This document shows positions 45,213 through 52,529 of a DNA stretch of 64,000 nucleotides, piece by piece. The position numbers were made by a program, and so were the translations under genes. The notes beneath the pieces are model-generated. The model saw only the letters and a list, made by a program, of their open reading frames with translations. It was not told where the DNA came from and did not search any database. Numbering within the stretch: position 1 is the stretch's first letter; each line of letters starts with the position of its first letter. This DNA is from JBGNFV01 sp049645705 (GTDB taxonomy: Bacteria > Bacteroidota > Bacteroidia > Cytophagales > Cyclobacteriaceae): the NCBI GenBank assembly GCA_049645705.1, contig JBARUK010000002.1, positions 74,707 to 138,706 of the forward strand. Direction: 5' to 3'.

Positions 45213-45961
45213 AATCAAATAAAAATTAAATATAGTTAAAATTAAAAAACGCTCCTTATTGGAACTATGTATGTATTAATAACATGTTTCAAGTATAATA
45301 TAAATTATACATAATGTCAAATGGGTAATCACACCTTTAATTAGGCTAAACATTAACACATAAATACAATAACCATATATAGGCCAAATAAGCATAAAAT
45401 TACATATATTATCTACATCATATAAATATGATGGAATGATATTTTTTATTGAATTAATTTTTTTTCACACCCTATTTATTATTAATTGTGTGCTTTTGAA
45501 ATAACACTACGCAATAGCACGGTTTTTTAGTTAAGTTTAATTAAACAGCATAAAAGATGGCTTAAAACTGCAAAAAAACGAATCAATTACTTTAATAGCG
45601 TATTTTTCAAGATTACTTTATTGAATACATTCGTATAGCCAGATAAAATTCTGCTATCACTTCAGTCAGGTTAGCAGGGGTCAAACTACAGATAACAGAA
45701 TGCTACCTACCGAGTCCACAAAGGAATTTACCAAACCCAAAGTAGACCAATCTGCCGGGCGCAGGACGGAATACCTTATATAAAGAGTGGCAGGAGGCGA
45801 AAGGAAACAGGGGAAATAGTGAAAAAGCTGTGTAGAGATGCCAGGCCTGGCGTCTCCACTGTCGGGTATTTCTTCCTTGCCAGGGTCTGAGACCTATGGC
45901 GGATACGAAGCGTGTATTTGCATGGATGAAGTAAACGGGGACTAACCTAGCAGCGCTGCAA
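45213..45961. other. AT-rich spacer without a recognised gene
   Basis: Very AT-rich up to about 45660, then a more balanced segment with a GTAGAGATGCC...GGCGTCTCC palindromic element near 45833-45858. No supported gene before precursor 4. Confidence 0.6.
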
Positions 45962-46123
45962 ATTAAGAAAACGAAACTTAACAGCATTCGTATTTCCAGT
46001 TTTAAAACCAGGTATACAATGGAAGACATTAAAGGTGGACACACAACTACCCCTCCCCATTCGTTTACTTTTGGAGACGGAGGACGGTGTATCTGCGATG
46101 AGATACCTACAGAAATCTGCTGA
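45962..46123 (+). pseudogene. Precursor peptide 4 on the opposite strand, ATT in place of ATG
   Basis: The only member of the family on the plus strand. Starting at ATT 45962, the frame reads (I)KKTKLNSIRISSFKTRY then TMEDIKGG, matching the family leader, followed by a core of 27 residues: HTTTPPHSFTFGDGG then RCICDEIPTEIC (three Cys, one CxC). The nearest upstream stop in frame is at 45932-45934 and there is no ATG, GTG or TTG between; a CTG two codons upstream and an internal ATG at 46019 (too late to keep the leader) are alternatives. Either a decayed gene or one with a rare start. Confidence 0.55.
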
Positions 46124-46134
46124 TTACCATTATA

Positions 46135-46160
46135 GAAAAAAGCTGCCAGTGGCAGCTTTT
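46135..46160 (-). terminator. Terminator of precursor gene 5
   Basis: AAAGCTGCC-AGT-GGCAGCTTT hairpin with flanking A and T runs, 35 bp after the stop at 46195; it could also serve precursor 4 on the plus strand. Confidence 0.8.
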
Positions 46161-46194
46161 AATGTTATTTTAAGCATAAAGGTATACTGACTCT

Positions 46195-46410
46195 TTATGA
46201 TGCATCCTCATGCTCTTCTGTTGGACAGTGGTTGGGGTCTACAGAAACCAAGCCATCTGTACAACCATAAGAGTAGATGGTATTAGGGTCAACTTCACAC
46301 CAGCTTGTTCTGCTAGAAAAATTATCTGTTCCGCCACGGATTTCTAGTTTTTCTGAGGTCAGAAAACTATGAACACTAAGTTCTGTCAGTTCTATCTTAG
46401 TTTTTTTCAT
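46195..46410 (-). CDS. GG-leader precursor peptide 5 (long core)
   Basis: 71 residues from ATG 46410. Leader MKKTKIELTELSVHSFLTSE plus KLEIRGG (GG at 26-27). The core of 44 residues is the longest of the group: TDNFSSRTSWC, EVDPNTIYSYGC, TDGLVSVDPNHC, then PTEEHEDAS. Three cysteines are spaced about 12 residues apart, and there are many Ser/Thr, so of all the members this core is the best fit to a lanthipeptide-type ring pattern. An acidic tail is unusual. Upstream is a 1-kb AT-rich spacer; downstream is a strong terminator. Confidence 0.75.
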   Translation of the reverse strand: MKKTKIELTELSVHSFLTSEKLEIRGGTDNFSSRTSWCEVDPNTIYSYGCTDGLVSVDPNHCPTEEHEDAS

Positions 46411-47472
46411 AATAGATTAATTATATAAAATTGTTACTCAAGACTTTTCCTTAAAAAAGCAGATTAGATCAACCACTTCTCTGACCTAAAAAAAAAGGTT
46501 TATCAGTAAACTAAGTAATGCGGGATGGTAAGCCTCTATGCATCAATAGGTAATTGATAAACATTACTGGTTTACGACTCAAAATATTATTCAAATTTTT
46601 AATAAATTTCATCAGCGAATTAAACAAATCATACCTTTAGTCCAACTGATCTAGTTCACGATCAATGTAAATATATTGTATATAAATAGTATATTTAATT
46701 CATATACATTACAAGTATACCTTAGCGTCATTATTCCATTATCAATCTATTCAACCATCCTACTACCAATCCTTTCAGATAATGAAAACGCGATGAATCG
46801 CCCGGCTACTGCACTCATTCTCTCAGCCATTCATCAACAACTCATTAACTAACAACTTGTCAGACGTTACATAGAGGGGATAAATCGCGCCTCTACACCG
46901 GGATGGCAGGCTGAACCGGCAAGCCCCTGCCAGCTATCTGGCACCGCGAGTTATAAACTCGATCAATTATGTAATCACGAGGCAGAGACTCGCGATAGTG
47001 GGTGAAAAGCCTCTTTCACGCATAATCACAATAGAAGGTGACAGGCAGAATGAATGTGGATGGGCGGTAGAGATTTCAACTACTTAAACCTGACAGATCA
47101 GAAGTACTCCCTACACAAGGGTAAAAGCTCTTATGATTAAGTACAAAGAGTATCATCAGCTTGAATCCCTTAAAACATAGGGAGAGACCTATAAGTCCCT
47201 CCCTGCTATACTATTTAGCAAACAGCCTCCGAAACCTCGCGCACAATGATTGTACAGACAGCGGCACTGACAATTACTACGACTGGCTGGAACCAAATCT
47301 CCTCCGGCGGACAGGGTACCACGTTAAGGTGACTATGAAATGGCCATTGCAAAAGCTGGGGTGGGTTCCGGATAACCCTATAAATACCCTGGGCACCAGG
47401 CAGTGGGGCATTGCATAAGCACGAGTGAATACTCGCGCTGGTTATGGAAGTCGCGCAGAAAGGATATAAATC
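46411..47472. other. 1-kb spacer with repeats
   Basis: AT-rich to about 46850, then a palindromic CTCTAC-type element (46861-46897), the second copy of the 90-bp repeat, and another CGAGT-GAAT-ACTCG hairpin at 47422-47435. A plus-strand frame at 47161-47418 starting at TTG has no recognisable features and I do not call it a gene. Confidence 0.55.
46917..47004. repeat. 90-bp dispersed repeat, copy 2
   Basis: Nearly the same as 44139-44228: CGGCAAGCCCCTGCCAGC, CTATCTGGCACCGCGAGTTA, later GAGACTCGCGATAGTGGGTG. The second hairpin is degraded (CGAGGCAGAGACTCG). Same orientation as copy 1. Confidence 0.85.
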
Positions 47473-47497
47473 AAAAACCCAACCGGTCAGGCTGGGT
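47473..47497 (-). terminator. Terminator of precursor gene 6
   Basis: CCCAGCC-TGACC-GGTTGGG (one G-T pair) followed by TTTTTGA on the minus strand, 26 bp after the stop. Confidence 0.65.
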
Positions 47498-47522
47498 CAA
47501 TAGATTATAAACAGGATGTAGC

Positions 47523-47672
47523 TTAAGGTTCGCAGTACTCAGAACAACCTCTTATATCTAAGGATATTTCCCAGTACTTTTCTGTATGAAGCAGATTGCC
47601 GCCCTTAATAGCCTTAGTAGGCCTGAAGCTTTTTACATTTAATGTACCTAACGTCAGTTTTGTTTTCTTCAT
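47523..47672 (-). CDS. GG-leader precursor peptide 6
   Basis: 49 residues from ATG 47672. Leader MKKTKLTLGTLNVKSFRPTK plus AIKGG (GG at 24-25, slightly shorter than siblings). Core NLLHTEKYWEISLDIRG then CSEYCEP: two cysteines near the C-terminus, in CxxxC spacing, one aromatic-rich stretch. Clearly of the same leader family but lacking the alternating cysteines. Confidence 0.72.
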   Translation of the reverse strand: MKKTKLTLGTLNVKSFRPTKAIKGGNLLHTEKYWEISLDIRGCSEYCEP

Positions 47673-47804
47673 TGAAATTTATCTTCTATTTCCCTTAATA
47701 CACCTAAATCTTCAAACAAAAAGAATCAGGCTATTGCGAGATAAAGGTTTATAAATATTTAATGATGAGTCAGGGATTCCGGGTAGCCACTCATATATTA
47801 CAAT

Positions 47805-47838
47805 TAAAAGGCTGTCACTTAATTTAGACAGCCTTTTA
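47805..47838 (-). terminator. Terminator of precursor genes 8 and 7
   Basis: TAAAAGGCTGTC pairs perfectly with GACAGCCTTTTA; 12-bp stem, symmetrical, 7 bp after the stop of precursor 7. Confidence 0.85.
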
Positions 47839-47844
47839 TAAATA

Positions 47845-47991
47845 TTAGCATGTACAAGTACAGTTACAATTCCTCCACCATGTTCCAAGGGAGCCTTCTA
47901 ATTCCGCTCCTCCTTTAATCTTGTTGTTTTCAGAAGTAGTAAAACTTTCTACTTTCAATTTTTCCAGAGTAATTTTATTCTCTTTGTTCAT
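47845..47991 (-). CDS. GG-leader precursor peptide 7 with CxCxCxC core
   Basis: 48 residues from ATG 47991. Leader MNKENKITLEKLKVESFTTS plus ENNKIKGG. Core AELEGSLGTWWRN then CNCTCTC, ending on the last cysteine: four alternating cysteines preceded by two Trp. It lies 78 bp downstream of precursor 8 with one shared terminator, so the two probably form a transcription unit. Core length 20. Confidence 0.78.
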   Translation of the reverse strand: MNKENKITLEKLKVESFTTSENNKIKGGAELEGSLGTWWRNCNCTCTC

Positions 47992-48069
47992 AATAGTTAA
48001 TTTAAGTTAAATAGAATTTGACTGCTGACAGATAATAATATTAAATATTTTCTGTTAATTTTTGCTTTA

Positions 48070-48225
48070 CTAAGCAATAAGGATTGGTCCACATTCGCAC
48101 CCACATGTACAACCCAGCCAACGCCATGTGAAAGATGCTTCTCCCCCCTTAGTACTTGACTTTTCTGAAGTAGAGAAACTTTCTACTTTGAGATCAGCGA
48201 GTTGTAGTTTGTTACCTTTTTTCAT
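48070..48225 (-). CDS. GG-leader precursor peptide 8 with CxCxCxC core
   Basis: 51 residues from ATG 48225. Leader MKKGNKLQLADLKVESFSTS plus EKSSTKGG. Core EASFTWRWLG then CTCGCECGPILIA: four cysteines at alternate positions, again just after Trp residues, followed by a hydrophobic tail. The alternating array is shared with precursors 2, 3 and 7 though the rest of the core is unrelated. First gene of the 8-7 pair. Confidence 0.78.
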   Translation of the reverse strand: MKKGNKLQLADLKVESFSTSEKSSTKGGEASFTWRWLGCTCGCECGPILIA

Positions 48226-49304
48226 AATAGTAATAGATTTAATATAAGTTAATAAATAAGAAATTCGAGAGACAAAACGTCAGTATTTTTTGTAAGTACC
48301 TGATTATCAAAATATTATATGCAATTATAACAGGTTTTTATATTTAATGTCAAGTGTTTTTAAAAAAATATATAAAAATTTATTTTTTATATATTCAGCA
48401 CACTAAAGACACAGAGGTGCCACATTACCAACACTACAAGTCAGCAATGAATCTCTAATGTATATAAATACATATGCGTATCTATACACTATATACTACA
48501 TATGAAATCGTAAGGCAAGTGATACAAGAGCACATAGCTGGTCTGCGAAAGTAAATACTAATAGGTACACTTCATCAGCAGATATACTATGATGTATATG
48601 CTTGTCAGAACACAGGGTTAAAGAACCGCGTTGTATGTATCATATTTGACATTATCAAATACACTATACAATGCAGCCTTAGCACCTGCTAACGATAAAA
48701 TATGTTTGAAGTAATAAAATGGAATGTACTGCCACCGAAGGGCTGGTAAAACCAGATTAAGTGTCAGTGTAGATAAGAATGGTTACCCCCCTTCCCTATG
48801 ATTGGAAACATTAAGCATAAAAATGGATCCTGTATCATTAGAAGAAAGGTTGAAAATATTGTTTTTCATAGCAGTTAGATAGATCATTATAACACAAATA
48901 CACAATAAAAAAAAAATCACTCAATCTGCCGGATCAACAAATTCCGGCATCTACTATGGCCACTATAGCCTGACCCTCATGGTCGAAAAAATCTGTGTAG
49001 AAAAACAAAATAGATGTAAGCATCTGACTGATAGTCATCTACTTATATACAAGTGTAAATAACTGATTCATATCGTGCAAGACTTTTTTCAAATATTTCA
49101 TAGAAAACTAACCAGGCTATACTATTAGTCTAATAAAATTACTTTTTACGACAAAAAAACGTAACCCCTTGATTAACTGACATCTATCATCGACAAATTT
49201 TGAAAGCAGAAAGATCAATCAGAGCAGGAGCCATACGGAATAAGACGCAATATGCGGTCTTTCTACCGAAGGTTATTGATTCTCTTTAGTCTGTTCAAGG
49301 CAGG
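48226..49304. other. 1.1-kb AT-rich spacer
   Basis: No gene that I can support. A 28-codon minus-strand frame at 48783-48869 (MKNNIFNLSSNDTG...) ends in Gly-Gly directly before its stop, which is leader-like in length, but it lacks the S-F-T-T motif and is probably chance. Confidence 0.55.
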
Positions 49305-49503
49305 CTACATGCGAAGGCCCTGCAGGAGCCGCTGCTCTACTACCTGCGTGAGCGGATCACGGCGCACAACACGTGCGCCACCTGGTGGTTACCGATATCC
49401 AAAATTGGTATATCTGGGACGTGCAGTCCTTTGAGGCCGCCTTTGCGAAGGACAAAAGCTTGGCAGTCTTATGGTTTAGACATCTTCTGATAGTGCATCA
49501 CTA
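49305..49503 (+). pseudogene. Relic of an Eco57I-type (type IIG) restriction-modification gene, N-terminal part
   Basis: Two adjoining frames encode consecutive parts of one protein. LHAKALQEPLLYYLRERITA then HN in the first frame, and VRHLVVTDIQNWYIWDVQ then SFEAAFAKDKSL in another, joined by a frameshift near 49370. I recognise this as the segment upstream of the methyltransferase core in large Eco57I-like restriction-modification proteins (the usual form is LLLYYLRERI...L.ITN..EWFIFDA..F). The rest of the gene is absent. Together with the C-terminal relic at 54611 it suggests that a defence gene was lost from this island. Identification is from memory of the family. Confidence 0.6.
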
Positions 49504-49531
49504 AGAAATTTATTAGGTATCAGGTACGGTC

Positions 49532-50315
49532 TCACTCCTGCTGCAACAATATCCTCCTTATCGACTCATTACTGGCCACATCCTTGGCCCACGTCTGGTA
49601 GGTTAGCTTAGATGGGTGAACGCCATCACTAAAAAAGGCCTCCTGCTCAGTATTGAGGTCAAACCTATCGATCCAGGTTTTCAGCGTAATCTTCTCACTG
49701 GAATAGTAGACATTAGGATAATCACCTACTACTTCCTCCAGGGCTTCTCCCAGTATCTCTACCAGATTGCCGATGGTAAACCTGATCAATGGCGTAAAAG
49801 CGGGGAACTCCTTTATCGATGGCATAGTGCAAAACATGCTGATGGCTTCGGGAACTTCGCAGCAAGCGCATCTATCAGGTTCCGTATCTCAGCCTTCCAC
49901 CGTGGGGGCCGGTTTAGCATAAAGGCATCGTTGCCTCCCAGGCCGATGACGATAAGGTTGATATGCTCTTCCGTTAACTTGTTGATGATCTTATCAGCCA
50001 CTTTTTGGTCGTATACCCGCTCCGGGCGTATACCTTCCACGAAACGTTTGTGTTCAGCAGTCCCGATAGTCCGGCGGCAAGCGTTCCGGTAAATCCTTCC
50101 TCGTGGGTAACCACACCTACCGCGGCGATGGTGCTTTCGCCGATGGTAACCACCTTCAGATCGGCATCAGTGCTATCATTTATTAGGTGCTGCCCCTCCG
50201 CTCCCGTTGCCTACGGTAGTCTGGGTACGCTGGCCCGGATCTTTTTGCCCTGGTAATACATCAGCGGCAATAGCGGAACAGTAAGAACAGCTCCGGAGAG
50301 GTATTTCAAATTCAT
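49532..50315 (-). pseudogene. SGNH/GDSL hydrolase, broken by three frameshifts
   Basis: From ATG 50315 the product begins MNLKYLSGAVLTVPLLPLMY (signal anchor), shifts frame near 50215, continues with VVTIGESTIAAVGVVTHEEG (the GDS-type nucleophile block, here GES), shifts at an AAAAA run near 50015 into VADKIINKL, then LIVIGLGGNDAF (block III GxND), and shifts again near 49848 into ISMFCTMPSIKEF, ending with FSDGVHPSKLTYQTWA (block V DxxH). All SGNH blocks can be followed, so the ancestor was a complete secreted esterase or lipase of about 260 residues. Three independent shifts in 0.8 kb make this a true pseudogene unless the assembly is poor here. Confidence 0.8.
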
Positions 50316-50653
50316 GCAGGGACTTTATTAGTCTTCTATTCAGAACATACATATTAGTACAAGTGGCGATGTAATAAGATGGCGGAGCTGCCGAAATTTC
50401 CGCTTGTTAAAAGCTAGCCGGATAAAAGCAAAATCTCAACAGCTATACGCATTCACTTCTTTGGCTTCATATTAGTGTCAATTCTTGTGACAGGGAAAGA
50501 AAGGAGGCTGTAGTATATGACAGGCTATGCGCAAAACGCCCGCGCCGTTCGGCAAGGCACGACGGTAGAGACGCCATGCACGGGGTCTCTACCGGTGGGG
50601 ACACCCTCCCCCGGCGCGGGTCTCACAGGGATCCCGGATGTGGAAGGCCATAT
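50316..50653. other. Spacer with a CTCTAC-type palindromic element
   Basis: No supported gene. Contains GACGGTAGAGACGCC...GGGGTCTCTACCGG (about 50567-50603), related to short palindromes elsewhere in the window. Confidence 0.5.
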
Positions 50654-50686
50654 AAAAAGGGAGCCGGACATGGTCCGGCTCCCTTT
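50654..50686 (-). terminator. Strong terminator downstream of the cytochrome-c-type lipoprotein gene
   Basis: Perfect 14-bp stem AAAGGGAGCCGGAC / GTCCGGCTCCCTTT with a 3-base loop and T-rich sequence on both sides. Confidence 0.85.
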
Positions 50687-50714
50687 ATCTTTTCATGATC
50701 AAGGCTGGAATGGC

Positions 50715-50817
50715 TCAGCAGTCCTCCGGCACACAGGTGCTGAGGCCACCATATTACCCGTGCCGCTCCGCCTTTGATCTTATTTACAGATACAATGGTG
50801 AAGGCATTCTCTTTTAC
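50715..50817 (-). pseudogene. Relic of a GG-leader precursor peptide (9)
   Basis: Beginning at the last codons of the upstream lipoprotein gene, another frame reads VKENAFTIVSVNKIKGG, the second half of the family leader without its start. The core then reads AARVI, loses frame, and in the +1 frame finishes LSTCVPEDC-stop. That ending is very close to SSCIPEDC of precursor 1. So a precursor gene lost its 5' end, apparently when the lipoprotein gene came to lie against it, and took a frameshift in the core. Confidence 0.6.
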
Positions 50818-52346
50818 TCTTCGCTCCAGTCTTTTATAGCATCTATATCTTTCTGGCTATATTTTGCATCACCGATAATGAAACTGAAATCTCCGAACAC
50901 ATTATTGTTGACCGAATCGGGCGCAAAAGGCGCAATAGAACCAAATTTATGGCAACTGGTACAGGTGTTGGTACCCTGCACGTAGCTTTCCATGGTCGTA
51001 TTAGCCACAATGACGGCACCACTCAGCATAGAGCTCTCATTCAGCTTACGGGGTATCTTTACGGGCGTAGTGGGGTCGGGCTGAAACGCCTGCGACCAGA
51101 TCACATCTACCAGTTCATAATATTGCCATACGGAACCCGGAAACTTCTTGGCTATGCTATCCCGCATCATCTTATTGATGGGTTCTGCATCGGCAGGGTC
51201 TATCGGGTTTTTGCGGGTAATCTGTACGGGCACAGGCGCCGCCTGACTGAGGTAGTAAGGCGGCGGCGTATTAGGCGTACAACTTACGGTTACGACTGAG
51301 TCCCTGAGATCTACCTTCCTGGGCTGGCATTCGGCACTATACAGGTTATAGCCATAGGGTGGTACCGGCTCGTTGTCCACATTTGCCGAATCCGGTGCAT
51401 TATCTACATGCTCAAAGGTAGCCCACACCCATGTAGGCTGGTTTTTGGTCTTGTGCAATACATGCAGCCCTGCCAGCGCTACGGTAACATGCTTTATCTT
51501 ACCTGTGGTAGCATCCTGCACTACGGCCTGCGATAGCTTGTACCGGTTCCATTTTTCATTTTCAGGATCTGTTACTTCCATCCAGGCAGCTTTGAGCTCT
51601 ATGGCCCCTACCGCACCTTGGTACTGCCCCTGCGGAAAGTTAATGGCCACGCCTTTCCTTACCGAGTCGTGCTGCACCCTGGCGTTATAGTATCCGGTAC
51701 TATTTATAAAATCATAGTAATCCTTATTTACCAGTATCTGATACCATAAGTTGGTGCTGTTTTGTGCACCCAGCCAGTTAGGTTTATCAAAAGGGGCGGC
51801 CTGGCCGGGGACCATCTTCATTATAGTGGCATCCTCATCCTCAGCCCCCTGATCGGTAAACTTACTGGTGTGGCTAAGTAATTTCACCTGCGGTCGTACC
51901 ATTTGGAGTCCGCTGCTTTTCAGGTTTTGGTCATCCTCCGCAGTAGTAGTGGTACCCCATGGCGGCGGGGCGGTACCCTCTTGGTTAAAGAGTACATCAC
52001 TGGGCATGTAGGTTTCCCATTGTACAAACGACTCGTCACCAGGCTGGCCGAATGTCTGGTTGCTTTCCACAGGCCAGTTTAGTGAAATGAATGTCTGCCA
52101 GGCAAAGCAGTTGGCCTGTGACTGATCCATAAACTGATTCAGATCGCCGGGCACATCGCCGTTAAATGTGATGGGGACATTATATAATATTGACTGTGAA
52201 TAACAGTCGCAGGTAATATCAGCGGACCCGGCAAGCTCAGTACCGGTCACATTGTCGGCGGTAGAGGCAGACTGCGCACACCCTACGGCCATGAGGCACA
52301 CGGAGAGATACAGCAGGACTGCAGCCGATTTATTTATTGAATTCAT
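50814..52346 (-). CDS. Lipoprotein with a single cytochrome-c-type CxxCH motif
   Basis: 510 residues from ATG 52346, chosen because it starts a lipoprotein signal (MNSINKSAAVLLYLSVCLMA, lipobox AVGC); the frame is open 21 codons further upstream. After a Thr/Ala-rich linker, the protein has a large domain containing CFAWQTFISLNWPVE and several short conserved-looking blocks, and near the C-terminus TCTSCHKFGS, one c-type heme-binding CxxCH. I do not know a named family; related secreted proteins with WQTF-x-x-L-N-W-P and one heme site exist in other bacteria. The partner gene at 52530-54182 lies upstream in the same orientation. A periplasmic or surface redox function is likely, the substrate unknown. 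Confidence 0.75.
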   Translation of the reverse strand: MNSINKSAAVLLYLSVCLMAVGCAQSASTADNVTGTELAGSADITCDCYSQSILYNVPITFNGDVPGDLNQFMDQSQANCFAWQTFISLNWPVESNQTFGQPGDESFVQWETYMPSDVLFNQEGTAPPPWGTTTTAEDDQNLKSSGLQMVRPQVKLLSHTSKFTDQGAEDEDATIMKMVPGQAAPFDKPNWLGAQNSTNLWYQILVNKDYYDFINSTGYYNARVQHDSVRKGVAINFPQGQYQGAVGAIELKAAWMEVTDPENEKWNRYKLSQAVVQDATTGKIKHVTVALAGLHVLHKTKNQPTWVWATFEHVDNAPDSANVDNEPVPPYGYNLYSAECQPRKVDLRDSVVTVSCTPNTPPPYYLSQAAPVPVQITRKNPIDPADAEPINKMMRDSIAKKFPGSVWQYYELVDVIWSQAFQPDPTTPVKIPRKLNESSMLSGAVIVANTTMESYVQGTNTCTSCHKFGSIAPFAPDSVNNNVFGDFSFIIGDAKYSQKDIDAIKDWSEE

Positions 52347-52378
52347 AAGTGGGTCATCTTTATATTTAAATAAAACAA

Positions 52379-52460
52379 GCATTGCACAGAGCTGAAATAC
52401 GCCGTGCAATGCACCTACCTGTCCGGTATACGGCGTCAGTATATACTTATACTGACGCCG
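52379..52460 (-). promoter_or_regulatory. Two consecutive hairpins in the leader of the heme lipoprotein gene
   Basis: A perfect 13-bp inverted repeat (CGGCGTCAGTATA / TATACTGACGCCG, 4-base loop, 52431-52460) is followed towards the gene by a 9-bp stem (GCATTGCAC / GTGCAATGC, 52379-52412). Neither has a T run, so they are more likely RNA-structure or processing elements between the two genes than plain terminators. Confidence 0.55.
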
Positions 52461-52529
52461 ATACCTGAACCTTTATGGCAAACCGGCCATACCGGTATGC
52501 CGCCATGCTTCCTATGCCGGTGCTGTACT

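Noticed and set aside
47161..47418. 85-codon plus-strand frame starting at TTG
   Set aside because: No ATG, no recognisable motif, lies between repeats and has no coding-like composition; most likely chance.
48783..48869. 28-codon frame ending in Gly-Gly before its stop, resembling a bare leader
   Set aside because: Right length but without the S-F-T-T block or K-rich start of the family, and the sequence after the stop has no Cys-rich core.
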